Source: Anaeromicropila herbilytica (GTDB lineage Bacteria; Bacillota; Clostridia; Lachnospirales; Lachnospiraceae). Taken from it: a DNA stretch of 64,000 nucleotides. Both the position numbers and the translations under genes were made by a program. This document shows, piece by piece, positions 46,179 to 54,654 of the stretch. Each line of letters opens with the position of its first letter. Position 1 is the stretch's first letter. Below the pieces are notes generated by a model that was not told the origin of the DNA, did no database searches, and saw nothing but the letters and a program-made list of their open reading frames with translations. Location: NCBI RefSeq assembly GCF_016591975.1, contig NZ_AP024169.1, positions 4,475,001 through 4,539,000 of the forward strand, written 5' to 3'.

Positions 46179-46881
46179 GATTTGCTATCTCCATAATTGC
46201 CTTTTTTAAAATTTCCAAAGAATCAATAACGTTTGTATCACAGTAATCTACACGTATATCTGTACATCCTGCTATAACTATATCTGCACCACTATTTAAC
46301 AAATGTTCTTTAACATCTAAAAATATTTTTTTAGGTCTCTCGTGATTATCTTCACTTACAAATCGATTTAAATTCTTAATGTTGCATATACCCTTAGTTA
46401 CTTTTTTTTGATTCTCCTCGTTTGGATATATGATAGATACTTCTGGACATATTTTATTAAGATAATAATCGTAAAGTCTTTTCTTCACGCACCCATCACT
46501 AGCCATAATACCAACCTTCATTCTTCCTGTTGCTTGTACTTCTTTTGCAACTAATTCAATGAGATTTATAAATTCAACTCCCACTTGCTTCTCTATTTCA
46601 TTAATTGCATAATGAGCCGTATTACAACACATGCATATCTTTGTCGCACCACAGGCTTTAAGTTTTTTTCCTATATGAATATAGTCTGGTATAAAACTTT
46701 CACCTTTACCCTCCAAATACATACTTCTAGATGGCGCCTGTGTTGCTTGCCATATTATCATTTCTTGATGATGAGAATCTCTATATGCCCCATTTTTTGT
46801 ATATTCCGATTCAATTAATTCGCATAACTTATTTGTTGCAGCAACACCATTTCCCCCTATAACTCCTACAATTTCATTCAT
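46171..46881 (-). CDS. Aspartate/glutamate racemase family protein
   Basis: The 236 residues have the two-cysteine racemase layout: VIGGNGVAAT near the N-terminus, C86 in CMCCNTAHYAI and a second Cys in IVIAGCTDIRV (about residue 199). Cofactor-free racemases of this family interconvert L and D forms of Asp, Glu or broader amino acids. Its ATG overlaps the nucleotidyltransferase stop as ATGA. Within this operon it suggests a D-amino acid, or racemisation of a related acid, is built into the glycan. Confidence 0.83.
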   Translation of the reverse strand: MNEIVGVIGGNGVAATNKLCELIESEYTKNGAYRDSHHQEMIIWQATQAPSRSMYLEGKGESFIPDYIHIGKKLKACGATKICMCCNTAHYAINEIEKQVGVEFINLIELVAKEVQATGRMKVGIMASDGCVKKRLYDYYLNKICPEVSIIYPNEENQKKVTKGICNIKNLNRFVSEDNHERPKKIFLDVKEHLLNSGADIVIAGCTDIRVDYCDTNVIDSLEILKKAIMEIANHE

Positions 46882-47522
46882 TCTTCAATATACCATTCTT
46901 TCACAATATTAATAGCCCGTTGATAATCTTCATATGTATCTATATCGCATGCTCTTATCTTAATTCCTCTCATAGGTAAATAATTCTCTAATTGATTATA
47001 TACGTTTCCTGAGTTGTATTTTACTTTATCTCTTTTAATGCATGCAGGACCAGTCCATTCAAAATCGCCATTTTCTCTAGAAAATGCTATCACATCACCA
47101 ATTGAATTAACTTTCACATATACAGCATCGTCTGACATTTTATCAGCATAAGCAATATATTCGCCTTCGATATCCAGCAAAACTTTCATATCTTGTGGAT
47201 GAACTATCAAGTCACCATCATACTCCAACACATATTCATTAGCATGACGTGAACCAAGATAAAAACTTGCTCCTGTTTTAGTTTCAAAATAATTATGATT
47301 GTAAACAAAAGTAACATCCTTACGAAATTTTAATACTTCACTAATAACATCATTAGCTTGAAATCCAACAACAATTCTTACATCTTCAATATCCTTAAAC
47401 ATCTCTAATTGCCAAGATATCAATGACCTCCCTTCAATATTAATCAAAGCCTTTGTAGTAGCTAATCCAAGTCTTGAACCAATACCTGCACAACTTATAA
47501 TAACTGACTTAATTGACGACAT
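46878..47522 (-). CDS. MobA/LicC-like nucleotidyltransferase
   Basis: The 214 residues have the sugar nucleotidyltransferase fold: VIISCAGIGSRLGLATTKAL (loop G13-G19), IRIVVGFQ-type strand, and metal-binding LEYDGDLIV. It resembles enzymes that make CDP-choline or other CDP-alcohols, as well as sugar-1-phosphate nucleotidyltransferases. It overlaps the HAD phosphatase gene by 28 bases and the racemase by 4. With the TagB/TagF-like transferase upstream, a CDP-activated non-sugar group is the likely product. AGGAGGC precedes the ATG. Confidence 0.83.
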   Translation of the reverse strand: MSSIKSVIISCAGIGSRLGLATTKALINIEGRSLISWQLEMFKDIEDVRIVVGFQANDVISEVLKFRKDVTFVYNHNYFETKTGASFYLGSRHANEYVLEYDGDLIVHPQDMKVLLDIEGEYIAYADKMSDDAVYVKVNSIGDVIAFSRENGDFEWTGPACIKRDKVKYNSGNVYNQLENYLPMRGIKIRACDIDTYEDYQRAINIVKEWYIEE

Positions 47523-48094
47523 AATGCCTCCTCTGAAAATACTAAATAATCTGCCACTGACAATAAGCTCTTGGCCGGATAATGTGTTAAACCTGTTGCT
47601 ATTGATATATCCGCTAATCTCATAGCTTCCATATCGTTGTTTCCATCTCCAATATATACAACTATATCTCCTGCACTTTTATAGCGTTCAACAACACTTT
47701 CTTTTTTTAGAATTCGAGTTAGTTTTTTTACTTGATTCTCCTCAACAGTTGCATCAGAACAGTAATAAGCGCATCCTATATCTTCTAGTAACTTTATACA
47801 CCAACATTCAAGATTACTTGTTGCAATAACACAATTTTCTTTATAAGTTTTAATAAAATTAAGTATTTCAGAATATAATTCTGCTTTCCTTAAAAGTTCT
47901 GAGATTTCATCTACAGGTAACTTACCTAAAATATATACTCTTCTTATAAATGACTCAATAAATGGAATATTTCCTTGCACTGTTTCCCTTGTAAGATTCT
48001 CCATCTCATCAACAAGGTTAAAATTTTTAGATATTATTGGTAACGTCTCTTCCGCAGTAATTGTACCATCTAAATCAAAAATAAATTTAATCAT
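47495..48094 (-). CDS. HAD-superfamily phosphatase, SerB-like
   Basis: The 199 residues start MIKFIFDLDGTITAEE, with the nucleophile D7 and acid D9, a small helical cap (about 15-75), CVIATSNLE (motif II) and VVYIGDGNNDMEAM (motif IV). The nearest family is phosphoserine phosphatase-like HAD-IB enzymes. An AAGGAGAT site places the start at 48092-48094. It is tightly coupled to the nucleotidyltransferase, which suggests they work on the same phosphorylated compound. Confidence 0.85.
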   Translation of the reverse strand: MIKFIFDLDGTITAEETLPIISKNFNLVDEMENLTRETVQGNIPFIESFIRRVYILGKLPVDEISELLRKAELYSEILNFIKTYKENCVIATSNLECWCIKLLEDIGCAYYCSDATVEENQVKKLTRILKKESVVERYKSAGDIVVYIGDGNNDMEAMRLADISIATGLTHYPAKSLLSVADYLVFSEEALCRQLSQLL

Positions 48095-48145
48095 AAGTAT
48101 CTCCTTTACCACAATTTTATCTATTCATATAAATTCTTTTAAATT

Positions 48146-48946
48146 TTATTTAATCTGTATACCGCCAGGTACCTTTTTTACGTTTTTTGTTCCCAAACAA
48201 TATCTGCAATATTCTTTGAACCTTTTATTTCTTAAAAAATCTCTTACTATATTATTAATTTCTAAGGCATCATCTGTTTCTTCCATTATCTTTCTGATAT
48301 CTAAGCATTCATGTTCTGTATACTTAATACCAAAATATTCTTGACTTCCATAAGCTCTACCACAATGATATAGTTTGCCATCAACTAAGGTACGACAATA
48401 ATCAAAAGTACAGTCCTCAAATACTTGTTGAGCCTTTATATCATCACTTTCTTTTTGCTCAGTATGACATGATACCCAAAGTCCATCTCCTTCATAAAAA
48501 TTATATTTATCACATCTTATATTATTTTCTTTTAAAATTTCATAGAATCTTACTTGTTTTTCAGAAATTTCTTCATACTGACTAAGAGAAATTTTAAAAT
48601 CTGGATGTTTAACCTTTTTTAATGCATCTAGTATATTATCTTTTAGGTTAATTGTTCCGTTTGATGTAATCCATATTCTTGGAATATCTATTTTATCAAT
48701 AGCTTTTATTATTTTTTCAACTTCTGGATGTGTAAAAAGCTCTCCTCCTTGTATTTGTAAATATCTTATATCACATATCTTTGATAAATTAATAACATCA
48801 TTAATAATATTATCTATTTCAAAAGACTCCTGGTCAATATACGGAATAAGATTACAACAGTCTCTGCATTTCAAAGTACATTTTGTTCCTACCCATAAAA
48901 CAAGCATTGATATTTTATATCTATTTTTTCTATCCATTTCTTTCAT
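48146..48946 (-). CDS. Radical SAM protein with C-terminal cysteine cluster
   Basis: The 266 residues have the radical SAM motif C23-x3-C27-x2-C30 (TKCTLKCRDC), GGELFTHPE and WITSNGT, then a C-terminal cysteine-rich segment (FDYCRTLVDGKLYHCGRA and CRYCLG) suggesting an auxiliary iron-sulfur cluster of SPASM or twitch type. Such enzymes use a 5'-deoxyadenosyl radical on peptides, sugars or amino acids. Substrate unknown. It lies between the TagB/TagF-like and HAD genes on the same strand. Confidence 0.85.
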   Translation of the reverse strand: MKEMDRKNRYKISMLVLWVGTKCTLKCRDCCNLIPYIDQESFEIDNIINDVINLSKICDIRYLQIQGGELFTHPEVEKIIKAIDKIDIPRIWITSNGTINLKDNILDALKKVKHPDFKISLSQYEEISEKQVRFYEILKENNIRCDKYNFYEGDGLWVSCHTEQKESDDIKAQQVFEDCTFDYCRTLVDGKLYHCGRAYGSQEYFGIKYTEHECLDIRKIMEETDDALEINNIVRDFLRNKRFKEYCRYCLGTKNVKKVPGGIQIK

Positions 48947-48979
48947 AACTATAATTCTCCTATTTTTAAATTTTCTTTT

Positions 48980-50362
48980 TTATTTAAGCTTTTCAATCAA
49001 ATTGAAATTATTGCATATATATTCGTAAACAAATTCACCAGCTAATTTTTTATTTATATTTAAATAATCTAAATATTTTCTAAAAAAAGTTATTCTCAAC
49101 TCTTTTTTAAAATCATTTTTATTTATAACTACATCATTAATAAACTTATCAACATCTTCAAATTTTTCCTGTTCAGCAGTATACAATATCTTATACAATT
49201 CTTGTCCAAAGAAATTAAAAGTCTGACCTTCTCTAGTTATAAATAAATATGGTTTTCCAGTATATAGATATTCTGATAAAAAAGAAACACTATCAAGAAT
49301 CATCGTATCTGATGATTTAAATAAATCTATATACTCTCCTTCATTTGCTACTCTTGCATTAGGTAGCATATCCCATTTTTCTAAATATTTCTCGTATTCT
49401 TCTTCATTACTAAAGATACCATATTCTATTGATGCTTTTTTTAATATTGGGTGAGGCTTAAATACCCATGAAGTATTAGAATTGTTTTTTGCGTAATCAT
49501 AAAATTTCATATAATTATGATCAAATGTTGAAAATGCACATAAATTATTTCCAATTGAATGGTGTGGAGCATATATTATTTTAATAACATCTTCCTCACT
49601 CTTTTCCTCTGGTATCTTCCATATATTTTTTTTATTTTGGGTTTTTGAATAAAATTTATCCATTTTTATGTACCCACTATTAATTACATTACTGTCACTT
49701 ATATCAGAATATATTTTCGCCATAAACTTATGTATTTCACTTTCACAAAATATTTTCCAATATAATAAATGTGACATTTGATTATATTGATTTTTAGTAG
49801 CACCATATGTCATTATTCCATATGGTACATAAATATGTAAAGTCGATAAAGGGAAATTATGTATCCAAAGTTTTTCTGGAAAACATTTATAATGTGGATT
49901 TAAATGGAATACAATATCTGGTTTACCAATTCCGTTCCAGTCTAACGATCTATTATTACTAAAATCATAAGAATCTATAACACTATAATTTTTCTCTATA
50001 AAATAATTTAACGTCCTATAATATTCTTCTTTTACGGTCTCTTCCGTTCCATTAAAAAAAGCATGTACTACAATATATACTTCATATCTATCGTCCTGAC
50101 GTAATAGTTGATACAATGTTTCACAAGACCAAGTTGATGCCATTGGAATTAAAAAAGCTATTTTTATCTTTTTCTTCTTCATTAATTTTGAAACATTATA
50201 CTTACACACCTTATCTTTTGTACTAATAAAGTAATCAGCACAATATTTCCATTTAATACATGCTAAATCATAATATTTATAATCTCCCATGTTAATAATG
50301 TTTATATTATTATTTAAATTTTCGTATAATAGCTCAGCCTTTTTACTTTCTTCTTCTGTCAT
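48980..50362 (-). CDS. CDP-glycerol glycerophosphotransferase-like (TagB/TagF) protein
   Basis: The 460 residues have an N-terminal Rossmann part (IAFLIPMASTWSCETLYQLL, VYIVVHAFFNG) and a C-terminal domain of the teichoic acid polymerase kind: IIYAPHHSIG, WVFKPHPILKKA, SSDTMILDSVSFLSEYL and GKPYLFITREGQ. Related enzymes transfer a glycerol- or ribitol-phosphate from a CDP carrier to form a phosphodiester. No TagD (glycerol-3-phosphate cytidylyltransferase) is nearby; the MobA/LicC-like enzyme may supply another CDP donor. AAGGAGAT precedes the ATG. Confidence 0.83.
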   Translation of the reverse strand: MTEEESKKAELLYENLNNNINIINMGDYKYYDLACIKWKYCADYFISTKDKVCKYNVSKLMKKKKIKIAFLIPMASTWSCETLYQLLRQDDRYEVYIVVHAFFNGTEETVKEEYYRTLNYFIEKNYSVIDSYDFSNNRSLDWNGIGKPDIVFHLNPHYKCFPEKLWIHNFPLSTLHIYVPYGIMTYGATKNQYNQMSHLLYWKIFCESEIHKFMAKIYSDISDSNVINSGYIKMDKFYSKTQNKKNIWKIPEEKSEEDVIKIIYAPHHSIGNNLCAFSTFDHNYMKFYDYAKNNSNTSWVFKPHPILKKASIEYGIFSNEEEYEKYLEKWDMLPNARVANEGEYIDLFKSSDTMILDSVSFLSEYLYTGKPYLFITREGQTFNFFGQELYKILYTAEQEKFEDVDKFINDVVINKNDFKKELRITFFRKYLDYLNINKKLAGEFVYEYICNNFNLIEKLK

Positions 50363-50388
50363 TATTATCTCCTTATTTCAATTTCTCT

Positions 50389-51483
50389 TTAAAACTCATT
50401 AACTGAATTAATTATATATGAGATTTCCTCTTCCTTCATTCCAGGATAAAGTGGTATACTTAACTCTGTTTGGGCAATTGTTTCTGCAATAGGATAATCT
50501 CCTATTTTTTTACCCATATCTACATAAGCCCTTTGTAAGTGAATAGGAATTGGATAATGAATTAATGTATCTATCCCTTTACCCTCCAAATACCTCTTAA
50601 GTTCTTCTCTTTCTTTACAAAATATCGGAAATATATGATAAACATTTATTTTTTGTTCATTTGTTTTTATAATCCTAATCTTACTATTATGAATTTCCGT
50701 TTCATATCTTTTTGCTATTGATACTCTTTCTTGATTCCATTTATTTAGACACTTTAATTTCACGTTTAAAAATGCTGCTTGTAATTCATCCAGTCTAGAA
50801 TTTACTCCTTTATAAATATGGTTATATTTTTCTAAAGAACCATAATTTCTTAAGGCCTTTAATTTTAGGGCTAACTGTTCGTCATCTGTTACAATTGCTC
50901 CAGCATCACCTAATGCTCCTAGATTTTTTCCTGGATAGAAACTAAAAGCTGCTGCATCGCCTAAGTTTCCAACCATTTTCCCATAGTACTCTGCCCCATG
51001 AGCTTGGGCAGCATCTTCGATTACTTTTATCTTATATTTGTCTGCAATTTTTTGAATTGCATTCATATCACAGACTCTTCCATATAGATGAACTGCTATA
51101 ATAGCCTTAGTATTTTTAGTGATATTCTTCTCAATTAATCTTGGATTAATAAGCAGTGTATCTTCATCTGGCTCGACTAAAATAGGTGTCGCACCAACAT
51201 AACTTACCGCTAATACCGTAGCTATAAATGTATTAGATGGTACAATTACCTCATCACCTTGTTTAATGTCATAAGCATTTAATATTAACCGAATTGCTTC
51301 TAGACCATTTCCAACTCCAATACAATATTTCGTATTACAATACTTCGCATATTCATTTTCAAAATTACTTAACTCATTACCAGAAATAAACCATTGTGAA
51401 TTAATAACACGTTGGTATGCTTCATCCAATTCTGATTTTATAGAATTATGTATATGTGTAAAATCTGCGTATTTTATATTCAT
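50389..51483 (-). CDS. dTDP-3-amino-3,6-dideoxyhexose aminotransferase (FdtB/QdtB-like)
   Basis: The 364 residues are a DegT/DnrJ aminotransferase with GNGLEAIRLILNA, PSNTFIATVLAV, EDAAQAHGAEYYGK and the PLP lysine K186 in SFYPGKNLGALGDAGA. The PGKNLGALGD form is typical of the 3-aminotransferases FdtB, QdtB and DesV. It lies 5 bases after the ketoisomerase gene, its natural partner, and would make dTDP-Fuc3N or dTDP-Qui3N. No rmlA or rmlB for the dTDP-4-keto-6-deoxyglucose precursor is in the window. Confidence 0.9.
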   Translation of the reverse strand: MNIKYADFTHIHNSIKSELDEAYQRVINSQWFISGNELSNFENEYAKYCNTKYCIGVGNGLEAIRLILNAYDIKQGDEVIVPSNTFIATVLAVSYVGATPILVEPDEDTLLINPRLIEKNITKNTKAIIAVHLYGRVCDMNAIQKIADKYKIKVIEDAAQAHGAEYYGKMVGNLGDAAAFSFYPGKNLGALGDAGAIVTDDEQLALKLKALRNYGSLEKYNHIYKGVNSRLDELQAAFLNVKLKCLNKWNQERVSIAKRYETEIHNSKIRIIKTNEQKINVYHIFPIFCKEREELKRYLEGKGIDTLIHYPIPIHLQRAYVDMGKKIGDYPIAETIAQTELSIPLYPGMKEEEISYIINSVNEF

Positions 51484-51488
51484 TATTT

Positions 51489-51899
51489 CTACCTCGATTC
51501 ATTTTCAGAAATAAAATCCAAAAATTGATCATAATTTCGTATGTAATCTTCTTCATTATAGTAATTTGAAGCTAGTACCATTAAAACCGCATCTTCTGAA
51601 AAGTCATACATCTCCCTCCACATATTATTGGGAATGTATAGTCCTTCACATCTACTTTCTAACGTTACCACTTTTTTTTCATTTCCGTTATCTAATAAAA
51701 TTTTACAAGTTCCGTTAATGCAAACTAATATTTGTTCTAAAGATTTATGGGCATGATACCCCCTTCTCACTCCATCTTTAGTATCATACATATAATACAC
51801 TCTTTTTATTTCAAATGGGATGTCCTTATACTCTTCTAATGCAATAAGTTGTCCTCTTTCATCACCATGTTGTTGAAAAGCATATTTAACCACCTGCAT
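51489..51899 (-). CDS. dTDP-4-keto-6-deoxyglucose 3,4-ketoisomerase (FdtA/QdtA family)
   Basis: The 136-residue single cupin matches the WxcM-like family: HGDERGQLIALEE, RVYYMYDTKDGVRRGYHAHK (His pair for proton shuttling), YIPNNMWREMYDF and LASNYYNEEDYIRNYDQF. It shifts the keto group from C4 to C3 before amination. Whether the C4 outcome is galacto (Fuc3N) or gluco (Qui3N) cannot be read from sequence by eye. It is the first gene of the block, with GAAGGAGGAGG before the ATG, and a sigma-28-like promoter about 360 bases upstream. Confidence 0.9.
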   Translation of the reverse strand: MQVVKYAFQQHGDERGQLIALEEYKDIPFEIKRVYYMYDTKDGVRRGYHAHKSLEQILVCINGTCKILLDNGNEKKVVTLESRCEGLYIPNNMWREMYDFSEDAVLMVLASNYYNEEDYIRNYDQFLDFISENESR

Positions 51900-52256
51900 A
51901 TATCCTCCTCCTTCTCTTTAGCATAATAAAATAAATATACATTTCTTTAACACTATTATTATTATTCTTTCAATTCTATATTGTTTCTATTGTTTTTTTC
52001 AATGCTTTTAAAAATTTAGATATATTTCATAATCCACATTATGTTTTTACATATATCTACAAGCATTATCGAATACAACCTCCAATAATAAGCAGTTCTT
52101 CGTTTAGTAAATATAATAGATGCTAATGCTTCCATAACAATGGTAAATTAACTCTATTCCTGCAATTATCAATATATTGTCAATAGCACCGTTATACTCG
52201 AATCCTTCACAAAGCATATATTTCATTTTATTCCTTATTTACCATTATTTATATAT

Positions 52257-52283
52257 ATATCGACATTTATTAGCAAATATTTA
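52257..52283 (-). promoter_or_regulatory. Sigma-28 (SigD) type promoter of the formamido-sugar block
   Basis: TAAA (52280-52283), 15 bases, GTCGATAT (52257-52264) on the minus strand, one mismatch from the consensus GCCGATAT. It lies just after the whiA-crh terminator. The leader to the ketoisomerase gene would be about 350 bases; between 51900 and 52256 I see only AT-rich DNA. Confidence 0.7.
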
Positions 52284-52330
52284 GTGCTTTTATGTGCTTT
52301 TCTTTTTTTTCTTATTTAATTCCCTGTATA

Positions 52331-52399
52331 AAAAAAGTAAAAAGCCCTGTAATCAAGATCAGGCTTAAACTTTTGCCTAATCTTGAATACAAAGCTCTA
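52331..52399 (-). terminator. Terminator of the rapZ-whiA-crh unit
   Basis: On the minus strand TCAAGATTAGGC pairs with GCCTGATCTTGA and the stem extends outward with interruptions (AGCTTTGTA with TACAGGGCT), followed by T5 and T7 tracts. It starts 25 bases past the crh stop. Confidence 0.88.
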
Positions 52400-52423
52400 C
52401 TAAAATTCTTTCTATTCGCTTTC

Positions 52424-52678
52424 CTATTTACTACTCAAATACTTCTCGATATTCTCCATAGCAACTTCTTCATCATCACCGTCCGCAATTACTGTTACTT
52501 CTTCTCCAGCAGCTAAACCTAAACTCATCATCCCCATGATGCTCTTTGCATTTACTTTCTTCTCTTCCGCTTCTACATAAATACTACTTTCATATTGACT
52601 TGCTACTTGAACTAATAATGCTACTGGTCTCGCTTCTAAGCCTGTAGGAATTTTAATTGTTATTTGTTTTGATACCAT
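52424..52678 (-). CDS. crh: HPr-like protein lacking His15 (Crh-like)
   Basis: The 84 residues have the HPr fold but the active-site region reads TGLEARPVALL: position 15 is Glu where phosphocarrier HPr has His. Ser46, the HprK target, is kept in NAKSIMGMMSLG. It therefore cannot take phosphate from Enzyme I but can be phosphorylated by HprK, like Bacillus Crh, which has Gln15. It also lies directly after whiA, as crh does in Bacillus. The start overlaps the whiA end by 26 bases, with GGAGG inside whiA. Likely role: a CcpA co-regulator rather than sugar transport. Confidence 0.85.
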   Translation of the reverse strand: MVSKQITIKIPTGLEARPVALLVQVASQYESSIYVEAEEKKVNAKSIMGMMSLGLAAGEEVTVIADGDDEEVAMENIEKYLSSK

Positions 52679-53639
52679 GATTTACTTCCTCCTTCTGTTC
52701 CCTTAAATTATCTGCAAATATGCTTATTTTACGCAATCTATGATTAACACCAGACTTACCAATTGGTGGATTAAGAAGTTCTCCAAGTTCCTTCAATGAA
52801 CTTTCTGGATATTCAAATCGAAGTCTTGCTATATCCTCTAACCCTTCGGATAATTCCGATAATCCTACGGTATCCTTAATATATAGGATGTCCTCCACTT
52901 GTTTTGATGCGGCGGCAACGGTCTTATTAATATTAGCTGTTTCACAGTTTACCTGTCGATTGATGGAATTACGCATCTCCTTTAAGATTCTTACATTTTC
53001 CAGATTCATGAGGGATATATGCGCCTCCATTATATTTAATAAATCAACAATCTGTGAGCCATCTTTTACATATACCACATAATACTTCTTTCTAAGAATA
53101 ATCTTAGCATCAATATCAAATGCTCCAATGATATCTTGAATCTGTTTTGCTTTTGATTCTGTAGCAGCTACTATTTCAAAATGGTACGTCTTCTCTGGAT
53201 CACTTATGGAGCCTGCTGCTAAGAATGCTCCTCTGATAAAAGATCTTTTACAACATGTATTCTGAACTACTACATTATCCACAATTGAAAGGTTCTCTTG
53301 TACTTCTCCATCGGAATCAATTAATTTTGTTGCCTTTAATATTTTCATTGATACCTTTGAATCTTTGATTACAATCATGTATAATTTACTTTTTTTAAGA
53401 TAATGATTTCTTTTTACTAAGATCTCCGGATTCACCTGAAATGTCTTTTTTATTAATGTATAATATTTTCTTGCTACTGTTAGATTCTCCGTGTGAATCT
53501 TAATATAATACTCTTCTTTTTCATTAATACTTACGCGTCCACAAAGACTTATGATTGCAGTAATTTCGGCAATCTGGCAATGTCTTGCAGAACTTAACTG
53601 CCTTGATAATTCATCTTTAACTTCTCTTGAAAATGACAC
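52653..53639 (-). CDS. whiA: WhiA-type DNA-binding protein
   Basis: The 328 residues start MSFSREVKDELSRQ and show the LAGLIDADG-like N-terminal domain (RSFIRGAFLAAGSIS) and a C-terminal helix-turn-helix domain (YPESSLKELGELLNP, SGVNHRLRKI). WhiA influences cell division and chromosome segregation in Firmicutes. A GTG start follows GGAGT. It lies 41 bases after rapZ. The yvcK gene that sits between them in Bacillus is missing here. Confidence 0.96.
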   Translation of the reverse strand: MSFSREVKDELSRQLSSARHCQIAEITAIISLCGRVSINEKEEYYIKIHTENLTVARKYYTLIKKTFQVNPEILVKRNHYLKKSKLYMIVIKDSKVSMKILKATKLIDSDGEVQENLSIVDNVVVQNTCCKRSFIRGAFLAAGSISDPEKTYHFEIVAATESKAKQIQDIIGAFDIDAKIILRKKYYVVYVKDGSQIVDLLNIMEAHISLMNLENVRILKEMRNSINRQVNCETANINKTVAAASKQVEDILYIKDTVGLSELSEGLEDIARLRFEYPESSLKELGELLNPPIGKSGVNHRLRKISIFADNLREQKEEVNHGIKTNNN

Positions 53640-53680
53640 TTTTACTCCAATCTGTTTGGCAATAACTAAAATAGTCCTTT

Positions 53681-54553
53681 TTAACTTTTTCTTTTAGCAT
53701 CCTTTTCGATATCTCTGTGTTCAACCTTGACACTATAAGGCAATTGAGATAACCTTTTGGTAATCGCATTTGCTAAAGTAACAGAACGGTGCTTACCACC
53801 AGTACAACCAATACTAACAACTAATTGGTTCTTACCTTCTGTGATATAATTAGGAATTAGAAATGATAACATATCCTCTAACTTATCTAAAAATCTGTCA
53901 GCAGCTTCTGCCTTCATGACATAATCGCTTACTGGTGTATCGTTTCCAGTTAATGGTTTTAACTCGGGGATATAATATGGATTCGGTAGAAATCTTACAT
54001 CAAAAACCAAATCGGAATCGGTTGGTATTCCATATTTGAAGCCAAATGATAATATAGTAATAAATAAATTATTATATTGCTCACCACTAACAAATATTTT
54101 ATCAATTTCTGCTTTTAACTCACGTATTAATAATTTACTTGTATCTATAATATAATTTGCTCGTTTCTTAAGGAAAGATAGCTTTTCTCGCTCCAATTCA
54201 ATCCCTTTATCTACTCTTTCTGTTCCACATAAAGGATGGCTTCTTCTCGTTTCTTTATATCTAGTAACTAGTACTTCAGTGCTTGCTTCTAGAAATAATA
54301 TCTCAAACTCGTAACCATAATCACTCAGCTCTGTTAATACAGTTTCTAATTCGTCAAAGCCTTCACCACTTCGTACATCAACGCCTAATGCAACTTTTTC
54401 AATATGTGATTGCTTATCAAATGTTAATTGGGTAAATTTATGAATCAATTGTATTGGTAAATTGTCAACACAAAAGTATCCAGTATCCTCAAGCATCTTA
54501 AGAACAGAGCTTTTCCCTGCTCCTGACATTCCCGTCACAATGACAAATCTCAT
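53681..54553 (-). CDS. rapZ: RapZ/YvcJ nucleotide-binding protein
   Basis: The 290 residues have a P-loop GMSGAGKS (8-15), DVRSGEGFDEL, and the conserved C-terminal GCTGGKHRSVTLA and VEHRDIEKD. In E. coli RapZ guides RNase E to small RNAs controlling GlmS; the Firmicute orthologue YvcJ binds and hydrolyses nucleotides with an unsettled role. GGAGGCATTT precedes the ATG. Confidence 0.95.
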   Translation of the reverse strand: MRFVIVTGMSGAGKSSVLKMLEDTGYFCVDNLPIQLIHKFTQLTFDKQSHIEKVALGVDVRSGEGFDELETVLTELSDYGYEFEILFLEASTEVLVTRYKETRRSHPLCGTERVDKGIELEREKLSFLKKRANYIIDTSKLLIRELKAEIDKIFVSGEQYNNLFITILSFGFKYGIPTDSDLVFDVRFLPNPYYIPELKPLTGNDTPVSDYVMKAEAADRFLDKLEDMLSFLIPNYITEGKNQLVVSIGCTGGKHRSVTLANAITKRLSQLPYSVKVEHRDIEKDAKRKS

Positions 54554-54654
54554 AAATGCCTCCTTTGCTTGAATCTAGTGTGAGTAAAACATTCACACGT
54601 TGAATTTAGGTCTGCGAGCAAGTCTCAGACATATAGGCTAGTGTGAGCAAAAAT

